From Brachionus manjavacas (taxonomy: Eukaryota; Rotifera; Eurotatoria; Ploima; Brachionidae), in assembly GCA_019054805.1 (NCBI GenBank), contig JAHQIY010000001.1, positions 558,001-622,000 on the forward strand: a DNA stretch of 64,000 bases. The letters run 5' to 3'. The notes under the pieces are model-generated. The model was not told where the DNA came from. It made no database searches and saw only the letters and a list, made by a program, of their open reading frames with translations. Positions 1-12,985 of the stretch are shown one piece after another (the first letter of the stretch is position 1; every line of letters begins with the position of its first letter). Position numbers and translations under genes: made by a program.

Positions 1-1096
1 ACGAAAATTTACCAATTTAAAAAAAAAATCCAATTTTTTTAATATAATTAGAAAGCTTGAAAAAATTAAAATTTTTAAGAAAAAAATTTTTTTTAGAATT
101 TTTGGCGCCTTTTTTCCGTAAATTTCCGTAACTTAACAAAATTTTACGATAATTCACGTAAATTACTGAAAAATACTTTACGATAATTTACAAGATAATC
201 GTAAAAGTCTGTTGAATCACGAAAATTAACGGAAAATATGATAAAGCTTTTGAACCAAATCACTATTGTAAATATTCTATGTATTAATTGCAAGTTGGCT
301 TAATTTTTTAAATTTAAAATTAAGAAAAAATTATTTTTTTGTATAATAATTTTACTCTATTTATCTTTTTTTTCTTTATTAATTTGAAAAACATTTATTT
401 CTATTGTATAAAAAAATAATTTATTTCCTCTTTTTTTATTTTTAAAATAAATTTTTTTTCTTCCTTCAGCCTTAAAACCTGAAGGCCATTTGGTCGAAAC
501 GCATTCTAACAAATTTATTATTTTTTATTCGAAAATTTTTTTAAAATAAATATTTTTTTAAAGAAATAATCGTTATTTCTAATTATTAACAATTATTTAT
601 AAACCAAATAATTAAATATCAATAAGAATTAAATTGATTATGGATCTTATTAATTAAAAAATGAAAAAAATATTTTATTTTAGGCGAAGCAGGTGCAACA
701 AAGTATACTGCACAATGTTACAGTATTTTTTTGAATATATTTTATTATCTTTAATTTTAATCTTACAAACAAGGAATATCGGTTCTTCAATTTGTATTGT
801 AATTTCACAATACCATATATATTATTTAAAAATTTAATTCACCCAAAATGCTGGTTAAAATTATTTGTATTTTTTTTAAATTGGTCCCAAAATAGCACAA
901 TTAAAAAATTCCTTAATTAAATTTTCAAAAAAATTGTTTGTCGTGGGTGATCCTTTCGAAAATCATATCGATTGTATTTTTTAAGTAAAAATAGTTACTA
1001 AAAAAAATCCAAAATTGGCTGTAAAATTTTTTTAAGAAATTTGAAAAAAAATGGAAAAAAATTGATAGCAAACTAAATTTTTGACAAAGTGCTTAC
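1..1096. other. A/T-rich left edge, probably MED14 intron
   Basis: The last visible MED14 exon ends at 1097 with a good donor (GTAAGC on the minus strand), so this stretch should be intron. I could not place a further exon here; the remainder of MED14 is presumed to lie left of the window. It holds a cluster of CGTAA/ACGATAA words at about 110-230 and a short GC-richer patch at 470-515 that resembles the 3' tails of retroelements seen elsewhere. Nothing else is recognisable. Confidence 0.5.
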
Positions 1097-4000
1097 GTGC
1101 TGGTGAAATGTGGATGCTTGAGGAGAACGTTTGAAATGAGATAGTGAAAGTAGTTTCAAGAATGGCTTTGTATTGTCCAATTCACCGTTGTATTTGCATT
1201 TACCAATACTTAAGATATAATAGTTAAAAGCTAAATTGTTCTCGTCTTCCAGCAATTCCTGATTGTTGTGCCAGTTTATTTGACCTTTTGAATTGCCAAG
1301 TTCATCTTTCGACCGGATTGTAACCATCTATTCAAATAAAAGATACAATTTTTTTTCTTTAACCTTTAAAAATTACTATAAATATTTTCTCCTGTTTTTT
1401 GAGCTCGACAAATATTCTATTTTTTTCCAATCTGTTGTACAAATTCATTATATCAGCGTCAATAAACGAAGTTATGTGAACTTCTTCGTGACACTTAAAC
1501 CCATAGCTGCGAATTATGGTCTGACATCTTTTCAGCAGAAGCCAAATTCTTTTGAATAAAAATTATCAAAAATACAATCATTTCCGCGGATAACCGCGTA
1601 ATCAAAAATAAAAACAATACCTCAAGTTCAAGAGAAAAGAGTCCAATTTTTTACAGTCAGAATTGAGACATTCTTCAATAATTAGCTTAAGCTTTAAATC
1701 TGTAAATAAAAATTGTAATTTTTAATTTTTTCAAAAATTTTATTTAAATTATACTCAGAGCTGAATGAGGAAAAACAACTTGAAAATGTCCTTTGTAGTA
1801 GTCCACCATGATCCAAAGAGTTTCTGTGTGAAAATTGGAAATTTTGAACTGAACCTTGATGGCAGGTTTGTCTTCGATGAGGATCGATTTGCAATAGGAA
1901 TACTGTTCGAAAAGACTTTGAATTTCCACCAGACGCTTTTTAGAGCGAAATTTTATAATTTGATGAACAATTTTCTCAATTAACAATTCACCACTTCTAA
2001 ATGTTAGATCAATATTTTTGTGATCTCGCCAATGCAGAGCGGGTCCATGAATAGTCTGCAAAAAGTCACTATTTTCGCCCACACATATGGTGAAAGTAAA
2101 ACCTTTAAAAAAATGAAAAAAAAATTTTTCAAAATATTTATTAATACTTTTGCTGGGATATTCGAGCCAGTACTCGACGGTGAACATTTTGCACTTTTCA
2201 TACTTGACTATTTTGTAAAAGCGACTCAAACTGACCAAAATGCTCATTTGCTCATACAGAACTTCTAGTTGTAGGGATTGTACAAAAAAGTGAAGAGACT
2301 TGTAGATTTCCACAAATGGCCGGTCATTTTCATTGAGCTTTTCCTGGAGATATTGGTGGATCTGATTCACCTGAAAATTATTGATCAACACTTTATCTTA
2401 ATACAACTTTTTTTAATAAATGAGATCATTATTGGTCAAAATTTAAATTTTCTAAATTACTCGGGTCTCGAGCGTCTTTGACCAAAAAGTTTATTTTTAA
2501 TAGACGCCATGGCATGTTGAAATTGTCGCTAATCAGTGTGAGCTTGATTTCGAACTCGTTTCGAACCTCAAAATCAACAAAACCATTTTCGATGTGGAAA
2601 TTTTTAAATTGACTTGGAAGCTCGGACAAAGCCAAACGACACTGGATTGTTCGATTTAGTGTTTTTACTGTCTTTTCTTTTTCATCTTCTGTTATTTTTT
2701 CACTTGGCAAAATTCGATCCTAATTTTAAAAAATAAAAAAATTGTTAATTGAGAAAATTGTTTCAGCACACAAAAAAAAATCTCAAGATACAAAATAAAA
2801 TTTTCGCCCTTCCTGGAAAAAAGAAGAAATTGTGAAAAATTTTAAATGTGAAGTCCTATAGAACTAAATATTATTTTAAAATAGTTTTTTTTAATTAGAC
2901 AATAAAGGATTAAGTGTCTTTTTTATTTTATGAATTTTTTTATATTTGACATTATAGAAGCATTAAATTATTTAAATTTTTTTTAAATAACATTCTATCA
3001 AAAGAAAATAAGCTTATGACTATATTTTACAGGCAATATTTATTTATTATTTATATTTAATTTTTTGTTATTGAAAAAAAGTGAAATAAAAAGGTCAAAG
3101 AAAAAAATTTGATAAATTAAATAAAAATGACAAATTTTATTTTTTTAAATTTTTTAATAAAATAAAATTAAACTAAAAATTAAAGCTCAAACTTTTAGCT
3201 TTTTATTTAGCTTTGAAATTTTTTTTTCAAAAAATTTCTAGTATGTGAAACTTTTTAATTTCCTATTTAAAAAAGGTAAAATATTTTAGGCGTCATATCA
3301 ATGATTTAATCTTCATTTAAAAAAAAACTGAATGTCATATAAAAATTAAACGGGGTCCGAGCAGAGACCTGGTTTAGGGATTCGGGGATCTTGTAGATTA
3401 GAGAACTTTTAATAAATTAAATTAAATTATCTTATTTAATTATCAATGTGACGATTTAATTATTGATATGACGGGTTAATATGTATCCTTTAACAAATAC
3501 TTCTTTTGTCATTAATTAAACAGTCTTTCATTCTTTTACTGATGATTATTTATTGTTAATTTATAAAACTTATCCACCAATAAATTATGTATATCTTTAT
3601 TTTTTTATTTTATTAAAAAAGTCTATAAATACTATTTTAGATCGAGGAGTACTTATGGGCATTTTGAATTTAAGAACAAAAAATTAAGCAAAAATCAAAA
3701 AGTTTAATAAAATTTTTTAAAAGAAATAAATTGGTTTAGTAAATTTTATCAGCTGCTTTATTCAAAGTATCCTAAAAATTACTAAATATTTATTTTAAAT
3801 CAGAACTTCCAAAGTCTAGTAACTTGGAGGTATTAGAAAAAAAAATTTAATTAAAAAATTAATGTTTTTAATTGTTTTTTTAAATCTAGAATTTTTTAAT
3901 CTTAAATTTTTTTTTATAACAGTCATTTTTTCCAAATAAAATTTTCTTTTTTTTTAATTAATTAAAGAATTTTATCTGAAAAAATGCAATTTTTTTTATG

Positions 4001-4496
4001 TATTTACCTTGATACATGAGGGCAGTCTAGGATATGTACCTAGAGTGAGAACATCGACTGAAGACAAAATAGAAAAACTGGGCAAACGAGCATTGACAAG
4101 TTTTACATTTGCCAAGTGATACAAATAATCTGCTGTGTTGACGAATATGAAAGATTGCTGGTCCAAAAATGACAAAATATTCTGCGATGAAAAAAAAATT
4201 AAAAATGGCCTAAAATTTAATTTTCCAAAACTTACCGATACGTTTATATGAGCAGTCTTAATGAACTTCACCAACGCGTATATTCTCATAAACAGTTGTC
4301 GAGTCCTACAAGCGTAGGCTAAAATCTTTATCTTTTTCTCAGTGTTAGACATGTGCGGAAACGTTTCCATCATTATCATCAATTGATGATAAGTACGCTG
4401 AATTGCAGTTTGCAGAATGGAAGCCAATGATTCATACTGCTCCTGATTTGGATTAAAAAAAGGACTTGCAACTGCGTCGGTTTCAAAACTTGCCAT
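1097..4496 (-). CDS. MED14: Mediator complex subunit 14, 5' part (seven exons, 3' end off window)
   Basis: MED14 is the architectural backbone subunit of Mediator, linking head, middle and tail for RNA polymerase II transcription in the nucleus. Exons on the minus strand: 4496-4236, 4181-4008, 2719-2461, 2390-1755, 1699-1621, 1548-1377 and 1327-1097. All junctions are GT..AG with matching phases and give 604 residues. The N-terminus matches known MED14: an IQRTYHQL / [15 protein letters not shown] helix block at about residues 33-82, then [17 protein letters not shown] and [21 protein letters not shown] up to residue 145. [14 protein letters not shown] (about 215) and [17 protein letters not shown] (about 262) follow. 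The start is the ATG at 4496; a stop lies just upstream. PUF60 lies 266 bp upstream on the same strand. The 1.3-kb third-exon gap (2720-4007) is the only long intron. The C-terminal half is missing from the window. Confidence 0.9.
2720..4007 (-). other. MED14 intron 2 (1.3 kb)
   Basis: Low-complexity A/T DNA between a GTAAAT donor at 4007 and an AG acceptor at 2721-2720. The only structured part is 3349-3480, a copy of a dispersed repeat also found near 21.0 kb. Confidence 0.7.
3349..3482. repeat. Dispersed repeat, copy A
   Basis: The segment contains CCTGGTTTAGGGATTCGGG then TTGTAGATTAGAGAA, followed by an ATTAAATTA-rich stretch and GATATGACG. A second copy at about 21,015-21,150 has the same order of words with mismatches. 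Shorter pieces with GACCAGGTTTAGG occur at about 23,340 and ACACCTGGTTTAGA at about 24,507. It is probably a short non-autonomous element; no ends or target duplications were found. Confidence 0.45.
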
Positions 4497-4762
4497 TTCT
4501 AAGCAAAAAAATTATCCCTTGGCATAAAATGAATATAATCTTATGACCATAAGTCTCCAACAACTTAGGCATCTAATTTTTTTTTATTAAAAATTTTTTT
4601 TCTTAAGTTTATTACAACTTAACCAAATTTTAAGATTAATAAAATTTTACCATATTTTATTTTAATTATACAAGCAAAAAAAAAATAGATAAAACGAAAA
4701 TAACATTTGTCTTTATATACAATTACTTAGATGGCTAGAGTAGAGTATTTTTAAACTGGTGA
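4497..4762. other. MED14/PUF60 intergenic spacer with a polyadenylation signal
   Basis: This 266-bp spacer must hold the PUF60 3' UTR and the MED14 5' UTR/promoter. On the minus strand an AATAAA occurs about 150 nt after the PUF60 stop (near 4608-4613), followed by T-rich DNA. No TATA box or splice-leader acceptor is obvious; a TTTTTTTGCTTAG acceptor-like tract sits about 5 nt before the MED14 ATG. Confidence 0.5.
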
Positions 4763-7700
4763 TCATCCAGATAGGTCTCGGGCCACAAAAGCAGCTTCGT
4801 CATAGGTCTCAGCCTTGACAATGCGTCCGGCAAAATAGCGCCCATTCAACGCGACAACTGCACCCTCCGCTGATCTCGCATTGTTAAACTCGACAAAAAT
4901 TTTGACTAGAATTTCGGCATCTTCATCCTCGGTCTGTTTTTCTTGGTAAATGACCACCCGTTCCACTTCGCCAAACTTTTCACATTCCTCAGTTATTTCT
5001 ACTTCTAGCTCTTCGTCCACATCCTCGGGACCGACCATGTTTCTCAGGATAACAATTCTTGAATCAGCCCTGCGCTTCATTAACTTCTGCATCAAAAGCA
5101 TTCGTTGCTCCTTGCCCTTGACCATTAACTCACTTTGCTGTTCCAGAGTGGTTATGGCATCATCAGTTGTGCTTGATAATCCTAGCAGCTTGCGTTGATT
5201 CACAGTAAGTTCAATGTTTCCCAAAGGAGCTTCTACCTGAGCCGGAGAGGCCGGGCTCGCAGGCGACACTTTCGCGCCTTTGGCTAGCTCCTGAACAGGA
5301 GTCAAAGGACTTGAGATTTTTTCGGTGGACAAAGACTTTTGTACACTCGATGCTTGAAGGTTACTAGATGAGGTTTTTGAGGAAAGTATACTTGATGAAG
5401 CAGAATTTACTTAAAAAATTAAATTTACTTAAATTTTTTTTTTAATTTTAGTTTTTTGATGAAATTTACAAAGATTGGTAGCGCTTGAATTGCAGACCCC
5501 CTTGGAATTTAATTAATTTGAGAATTTTTCAGATTTAAATTTAGATTTATTTACCATGTCTTGCATCTGGGCCGCTAAATTAGCTGTGACTGCTGCGCTA
5601 GCTGATAGCTGGGCCGGAGTTGGATTAGCTTGGCTTGAGACAATATCGGGAGGAGTGATGGCTTTGCCGACTCTTAGCAAATTTCCTCCCAAGTCAAATT
5701 GATTCATGGATGAAATGGCGTCCAGTGCTGATTGAAGATTATCGAATTCAATAAATCCATAACCCCTAATTTACTCAAAATTAAATTTAATTTCAATTTT
5801 TTTTTATTTTATTTTGAATTTTTTTGGTAGAGAATTTCAAAAAATAAATTTATGCAATTTAAGCCTTAACTTTAAGTTATTTTAATTCAGAATATTGAGA
5901 AATTAAATGTCTTTTAAAATTAAAATTCTAATTATTTTTTATTAATTAATTTTTGAGTGAAAATTTAAGCTTTTTTTTGCTATTTTGATTATAAGTTGAA
6001 GAAAAGTTTTTTTGTTTTAGTGTAAAAAAGTAAACTTACTATTTTACTACCCCCTCTCAACTCATTAACTTTTTTATTTCTAAATAATAAGTTGCCTTTA
6101 ATAAATCAATATTTACTAGAAACTTTTATAGAATGAAATAATCTTACAAAAATTAAAAATTTAAAAATCCTTTGATCTCAAACTTTATCTTTCACAGAAC
6201 TTTTTTTTTCATATACTTTTTTAAATATTGGAGTTTTAATTTTGAATTGATTAGCTTCTTATTTTTGAAATTTTTCTAACAAAATGTCAAGCAAATTTTT
6301 ATATCTCTAATGGCGAAGGATCTCTACGAAATTGGTATATTCATCATCAATTAATATTAAGCTTTATTGTTTGTTTTTAAATCCAGCTGAGCAAAAAAAA
6401 ATTTTCGTCAGGTTTTTAGAAATTTTTATTAAATTTAAAACAAAAAATTTAAATTTAAATAAAAAATTCACTTGTTATAAATAAATTATCTGGAAGATAA
6501 TGACTTATAAGAAATGAATTAATTAATAAATTATTAAAAATTAAAATATTTAATTTTTTTTTTTAAAAAAATTAAAATTTTTTTTTAAGTAGACTTGTGC
6601 AAAAGTAAAAAAAATAAGTTTAAAGCCTTTCAAAGTCAGAAACTTGACTAGAATTTAAAAAAAGAAGTTAGTTGAATTGACTTTTTTGAAGATATTAGAG
6701 TTTAATAAAAGAGTGAAAAATAATCAACCCTAAACGTTCTTTATCAGGCATCTTGAAGTTCATGATCATGATCACATCACCAAAGCTTAATTAAGATTTA
6801 AAATAAAAATGATAAAATTAGCTTTTTTAATTATACATAAAATGTTTATTATTTAAAAAGAAATATTTTTTCCTTCTAATTGATCTTTAATTGATTCTTC
6901 TAAAATCTTTGTTTTGTAATACTTTAAAGAAAATTTAAACCCATTTAATCTTAATTAAAATATATGACTGTTAAGATTTGATTTTTTCCTTCAGATAAAA
7001 ATTAATATTAAAATTAAAATTGATAAATATTTTAAATCAATAGCTAAAAATTTTGATCTGATATTTAAATTTGATCATTTACTTCAATTTATCTGTAGAT
7101 CATTATAAATTCAAAATAAAATTTAATTGTTTTAAAAATTTACAGTAATAGGGCTTTCTATCAAAGGGTATAATAATTCTTAACTTCAAATAAACAAGTT
7201 ATAATTTTAAAGTCAAGTCCTAATAACTCTGTTTTTAAAAAATTACGAAATTCAGATAAATTTTGTTCCAAAAATTTTAGATCATTTTATAACAATTAAT
7301 TTCAAATAAAAAATTTAAACATTCTGAGATGAAATCTACTTATTAATTTTCAAATTATCTTAAAAAATCTTGGCTTTTAAATTATAAATTTATTTAAGTG
7401 ATACTTCCATCTAGCAACTTAAATTTTTGATTAATTCAGCTGAAAGGCTTAGTCCTTGAGCTAAATGTATAAATTAAAATAGTAAAAGAGTGGCTAAATT
7501 ATGACAAAAATATTGACATTAGCAATAATAAACTTAATTTAAAAGAAAAAATTTGAAAATCTACTTCAAGCTGCTAATTATTCCATCAAACTTAGTGTTT
7601 CCATTTTAATTGTATTTTTATTTAAAAAAATATATAGTTGTGAATAATTCTTTTAAAAAATTGAAAAATAAACGAAGTCTAATTTTTTTTAAATAATATT

Positions 7701-9378
7701 AGCACTGGTTAAAAATTTTAATTAAGGATAAGGAAATAAACTCATATTTTACCTTGCTTCAATCGATATAAAATTACTTTAGTTCATCATTTAAAAATGG
7801 TCAAACAGTGATTGATTAAGATGGTTCAAATGACTGTGGCAATTGTAATCATTACATTACAATGCAAACTTTTTTCTTTTAGAATTAATTACATATTTTC
7901 TATGCTATAACAATTAAAATTATATTAGCTGGAAGATAGCTTTTCAATTTTTTCATAAACTCTCAAGCAAAAAGATCAAAAAAAGAATGTAAAAATCTGG
8001 TTTAATTTACTTATTTTGTAAAAAAAATAAAATTTCTATTAAAATTAGAAAATAGAGTTATTGAAAAATTAACAGGCATTTACTTTAAAAAATTTAGAAC
8101 GTCTGCCTTGAAAAAAACTCCGTTTTTAAAATGGTACAGAAAAAAATTAAAAAAAAGAATAAAGAATCAAAATAATAAACAAAATTTGACAAATACTTCA
8201 TTTTAGTGATCAGTCTTGCTCACCAAAAACCAGTATCATTAAATTTTTCACAGTTTTCGTGATCACATGGTCAAAGTTTTGACAAGAGCTGCATATTGAT
8301 ACTTACAGAAAAATATTAAAAATTTTCGTTATTAAAAAAATTAAAAAATAATCTATTAATTATCTAATTGTCCGAATTATTACCTAATTTGTAAATAAAT
8401 AAAATTTTCATTTTTTTAATTTTTTGACCAAACCATTCAAATATTTTTAGAAATTTTTTTTTGGGAATTCTTTGGCAAGTATGTCATTAGAACTTAACTT
8501 ACTTGTGCTTTCCAGTTTGTATATCCCTGACCAAATTGCAGTATCTAATAGTTCCGAAGGCTTCGAACACACTCTGCACGTCTTGCTCGCTCAATTCAGG
8601 ATGAATAGAAGCCACATAGATTCTGTGATGGTGCTTGGAGTCTTCGGTCATTTGATCGATGATCGGCTGAGCCTGTGGCATGTTGCTGGGCCGGCCGACT
8701 TTGATATTGCGGCCGCCTAGCAAAGCACCGTTCATTTGCTCATAAGCGAGCTGTGCGGCCTCGGGGGTCTCGAACTCAATAAAAGCAAATCCCTTGTGTT
8801 TATTAGTGGCCGCATCCCATGACATCGTGATGGCCCTGATCGGACCAAACGCTCCAAACGAATTTTTCACTTGTTCCTCATTTACCTCATAGAAAATGCT
8901 GCCTATGTAGATGCGGCACATTAGCAACAGGGCCTGCTGTCTCTTTAACAGGTCCATTTGTTGCTTTTGCTGCTGTTGCTGCTGTTTGGCGAGAGCCGAG
9001 CGCACACTCTGGTCCATTGCGTACTTTCTGGCTTTTTTCACCGACTCCTCCAGATCCGATGATCTTATCTTGAGCAGCTTTTCGTTGGCATCGCGTTTGG
9101 CGCCCGGCCCTAGCAGCAAGTGGCCCAATTGCTCGAGTTCTCTTGGCACTGGCGAGTGGGCTCTCTGGGCACGCAGGTCCCGCGATGAAATCTTTGGTAT
9201 TTCAACTCTAAAAGCTCTCTTGCCATTAGACACCTGTTCGTCTGTTTTGCCACTTGATTGATTTGTTGATTTTAGGTTTTGGTTGTCTGTGCTCAAAGTC
9301 TACAATAGAAGAAAATTAGATGGTTGCTTTTTTCTGGTCAAGGTTTAGACCAAAAGCACGTACTACTAAGGCCGCCAT
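4763..9378 (-). CDS. PUF60: Poly(U)-binding splicing factor PUF60 / half pint
   Basis: PUF60 is a nuclear U2AF65-related factor that binds polypyrimidine tracts and helps 3' splice-site recognition. Proposed exons on the minus strand: 9378-9364 (MAALV), 9299-8503, 5765-5555, 5500-5470 and 5409-4763. Phases agree throughout and the product is 566 aa, close to human PUF60 (559). Order of parts: [17 protein letters not shown] with a Gln run (about 95-120), RRM1 with [10 protein letters not shown] and GFAFIEF (about 133-210), RRM2 with [11 protein letters not shown] (about 228-305), a Ser/Ala/Pro linker, and a C-terminal UHM with [16 protein letters not shown] and the GRYFAGR (R-x-F) motif (about 468-560), ending ARDLSG. 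The body is certain. The 15-nt first exon and the 31-nt fourth exon rest on splice sites and phase alone. Another start further upstream is possible. Confidence 0.92.
5766..8502 (-). other. PUF60 intron 2 (2.7 kb)
   Basis: This intron separates the two halves of RRM2 (donor GTAAGT at 8502, acceptor AG at 5767-5766). It is uniform A/T-rich DNA with many short homopolymer runs. I saw no second gene, RNA gene or transposon terminus in it. Confidence 0.75.
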
Positions 9379-10319
9379 TTATTCAAAAGAGACTAGATCA
9401 ATATTTCTAAAAATGTTTCCTGGATATTAGTAAAAGCGTTAGCAGAGGTTTAAATGCTTTTAATTTTTTTTTATTTAATTTTTTTTTAATTTTAAAAAGA
9501 AAATCTCAATTACGTGCATTTCGAGAATTTTTTATCCTTTTAGTTGGAATTTGGCGTCACAATTAACCTTACATTTTTCTCCCGAAATGGATACTATCAA
9601 AACAACTGCATTTACCATGAACACTTGCCTTGAATCTTTCATGTTTGTTCCCTTTTTAGGAAGAAACTAGAAAATCTTTCTTGTAAGGAATGGAAACTTG
9701 GTTCAGGTCTTTTCAAGATCACTTGAAGTTTCATCAAGATTTTTTATCAAAATTTTACCAGATTTATACCGAGAGTCCTGTTCAAGATCTTATCAAGAAG
9801 TTAAATTAGTAAGAATTCTAAGTTTCATTTTAAAATTTTGAATAGAATAAAAATTTCTTCTCTCTTAAATTTTCGTCAGAGCAAAATTAAATTTTTCAAT
9901 TAGTGATCTTGAAAGAACTTTTAATCAACCCGACCCAAGGATTGATTCCTGAATAAGATCTTAGAACATTTCGCAATAATAATATTACGAGTTAACTTAT
10001 GAGACTTTAAAAAAGGTTAAAAGTTTTAAATATTTTATTAACAGTTTAATAATTACAATTACACATTTGATTTAAGAAGAACATCAGTTCACATTTTCTT
10101 CAATAGAACGAATTTTATTTTGGAAAATAATTATTGTAGAAGCAATTTTTTTATTTTCGAGTAGCAAATTTTTACATTTTAGAAGAAAAAAAAGCAATTA
10201 TTAAATGGGCAGAAATATTTTTTAAAATAAAATAAAATACAAATATGAAAAAAAAAGGTTTCAATTAAAAAATTAAATAATTTAGTGTGTATCATTCTCA
10301 CGTCTGATTTTAAGTTCAG
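9379..10319. other. Region upstream of PUF60
   Basis: Presumed PUF60 promoter/5' UTR followed by A/T-rich DNA. Around 9640-9960 there is a loose cluster of TCAAGATC/TCAAGAT words in both orientations, but no open frame and no recognisable element. Confidence 0.4.
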
Positions 10320-10722
10320 CTCACAGTTCGCTCATGCCGAATCGAAAGCTAACCAAGTTCTAGGAATGCTAAGAAATACATTAGTGTCTAGGGATGCGGA
10401 ACTATAAACCTCACTATGTTGCACCCTCATTCGTCTGCATCTGGAGTCAGTGTCGACTTGGAACCGGTATCTCAGGAGAGATATTGACATCCTTGAAAAA
10501 GTCCAGAAAAGAGAAACGAGAGTCCCCACTGCTTTGAAAGGCATGGAGTACGAAAGCAGACTTGAGCGGATGGGTCTTACATCTCTGGACATCAACTTCT
10601 TCATCAATCGGATAACCAATGAATGGAACGGACTACCAGACGCTGTAGTCGCAACTGAGACGGTAGAATCCTTTAAAATCAAACATGACCAACACCAAAT
10701 CAACTATTTGGAAAGCTGGTAA
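10320..10722 (+). pseudogene. Non-LTR retrotransposon fragment (CR1/L2-type reverse transcriptase C-terminus)
   Basis: The first part encodes a decayed SAHAESKANQVLGMLRNTL (the A.KAN..LG..R block of CR1-like polymerases) with a stop and frame changes. It continues as RRDIDILEKVQKRETRVP, YESRLERMGLTSLD, then FFINRITNEWNGLPD and ESFKIKHDQH before a stop at 10,722. These are the C-terminal motifs of CR1/L2 ORF2 proteins. The block normally between LTSLD and FFINR (about 60-70 residues) is missing, so there is an internal deletion as well as a frameshift near 10,410. The sequence after the stop reaches an A/T tail with AAATAAATATGAATAAATAA near 10,890. It is an inactive 5'-truncated copy. Confidence 0.75.
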
Positions 10723-11754
10723 TTCAATATTTTATGCGATAACAATTACATTCCTGAAAATAATTTTTTCCAATATTGACAAGAACATTTACTCAACATC
10801 AATCACTCTTTGTTGATTCCTACAATTTTATGTGAGTCACTCCATTTTATGAATTCATCTAAAGAATTCCAATTGCTTGTGCTTAAATAAATATGAATAA
10901 ATAAGCTTCGCAGCTTCTACGTTACTCTTCTCAGGTGATACTATGCATTTTACTACTTCTTCTTCTTGTTTTATTTTAGCATGATTTATTTTTTCGATTT
11001 GTATCAATTAATTCTGCTTCTTTTTTCAATAAAAAACTGTAAAAAATAAATTAGACAAAAAAAAATAATATTTGATATTAAAATTATTAATTTGCTCCTA
11101 TAGAAAATAAAAGCCTTATTAAATTAGTGGTATAATTTACTATTTTTTGTGGTTTGATAATAATATCCCTGTTTTGAATCAAATGAGTACTGAAAAAAAA
11201 TCTAATTTTTTGAATTGCTTTGGATGTTTATTGGAATTGAAAAGTGTACGCACAAATTCTTAAGACTGCCAGTTGACATGAAACACTTAAAAGAAAGTTT
11301 CATAGAATCATCATTAAAAAGCTTGAGATTTTGAAATACTAATTAAAAAATAATTCAATTATTTTCAGCTCTATTGTTTAATTTGATATTTCTTTAAGAG
11401 TTCTTTTAAAAATGTCTACAAATTTTTATAAAAAATCTCAGCTGATGGCTTTGTAATTTTTTAATTAATTTAAATATTTATTATATATATATATTTATAT
11501 ATTATATTTATAATATTTATTTAAATAATTTGTAATTGAAAAGAGTTTTATTTGATGAGAACACTTTGTACCATATGGATTTACCATTTTAAGGTAAACA
11601 TAGGTTTACTTTAAAAATAGATATAAAATAAATATAAAATAGATTTTCTGGCTAATTCAGTAGCTGTTGCTTCCTTTTATTCAAATTAAATTGTACCTCA
11701 GTTTCGTCTCTGTAACTTTTATTGTGGTTCCTTAATTTATCTCTCGATTTTTGC

Positions 11755-11838
11755 GCAATTAGCTACCATAGATGGCTTCCGAGTAAGCCATCTCCGCAAG
11801 CTCGCTTGCTATAGCTCTTTATTATTATTATTAAACCA
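11755..11838 (+). repeat. Retroelement-like 3' tail with short hairpins
   Basis: A GC-richer patch (GAGTAAGCCATCTCCGCAAGC, then AGCTCGCTTGCTATAGCTC) ends in (TTA)n from about 11,818. The arrangement of a small palindromic patch followed by a short tandem A/T repeat is like the other tails in this window, although the words differ. Confidence 0.35.
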
Positions 11839-12939
11839 ATTTCAACAAGTTAAATTATGAAAGTAAATTTTCGAATTTTTAAATATCTAAGAATTTAATT
11901 CATTTAGAATTTTTTTAAATCTACATTTTCAACTCCATTAATCCAGTTAAACTTAATATTATTATAAAATTATTCTAATAAATTTTATGCTTATATTATT
12001 AAACCCTTTTTTTTTAAATGATCCAAATTTACTTAAACTTAAATTTATGATTAGTTTAATTAAAGAGTCTAAATTAATCAATTTTAAGAAAAGTTATTTT
12101 ATCTTTGACGTTTCTTTTTCACAATTCACAAATTTTTAAAATTAATATATTTTATTAAAAATTCTTTAATTTATCAATAAAGATATGAATTTTTATCTCC
12201 AAATAAATTAATAAAATATGTTACTTAATGCTAGGGTAATTCGATCAGTATAAAGAGTTGAAATTGATTGCTTTTACTTAATGAGTATAAATTGTTGAAA
12301 TTTAGTTTCTGACAAATTTGCACAATTTTACCCGAATTTAATGAAAAATAATGTAATTATGAATGTTGCATTAACAGACAGACTTATGAATGTGAAGAAA
12401 AAAAACTTTTTTTTTTATCTTTTCGTTCGGGTTTTTATTCAGAATATTAGAAAACCTGGTTTAGTAAAATTTTAATTTTTTAAAAAGAACCAACTTAAAT
12501 ATAAATTAATTTATAATATATTAGCAATTATTTTATTTTCAATTTTTTCAATCAAAAATTTATAAATATTTTTTTGGACGAATTTTAGATTTTTCCACTC
12601 TGCTATGGCCATAATGATTGAAGATTTATTTGACATTTCTAGTACTTTTTTCGGTGTACCGTATACTCTAACCCTATTTTTATCATACTTTAATTATTTC
12701 CAAGTTTTTTTCAGTTGTGATTAGGGTTGGTTTTGTTTTTTGTCACGTTTTTTAGATTCTAAAAAATCTCGTGGCAACAAAGAATATTTTTTATTTGAAT
12801 TTATTTTTAATTACTGTATTTTAATTACTTTGGCCAAAATAACTGAACAAAGTTAGACTAAATAAAAAATTTTATTATTTTATTTAAAAAAAAATTTATT
12901 CAGTCAATCTACTATTGAGAACAATTTGAATTGTCTTTA

Positions 12940-12985
12940 TTCAGAAAGAGCTAAAGCTCCATAAATAATAGATAAATGAATGCTA
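12940..12985 (+). repeat. Hairpin tail fragment (GAGCTAAAGCTC family)
   Basis: TCAGAAAGAGCTAAAGCTCC is followed by ATAAATAATAGATAAAT. The palindrome GAGCT-AA-AGCTC matches the terminal hairpin of the non-LTR tails at 19.9 and 47.5 kb with the loop bases changed. Confidence 0.4.

Noticed and set aside
1765-2268. Plus-strand frames opposite MED14 exon 4
   Set aside because: Antisense of a clearly conserved MED14 exon.
8911-9261. 116-codon plus-strand frame with a run of ten cysteines
   Set aside because: The Cys run is the antisense of the PUF60 glutamine stretch.
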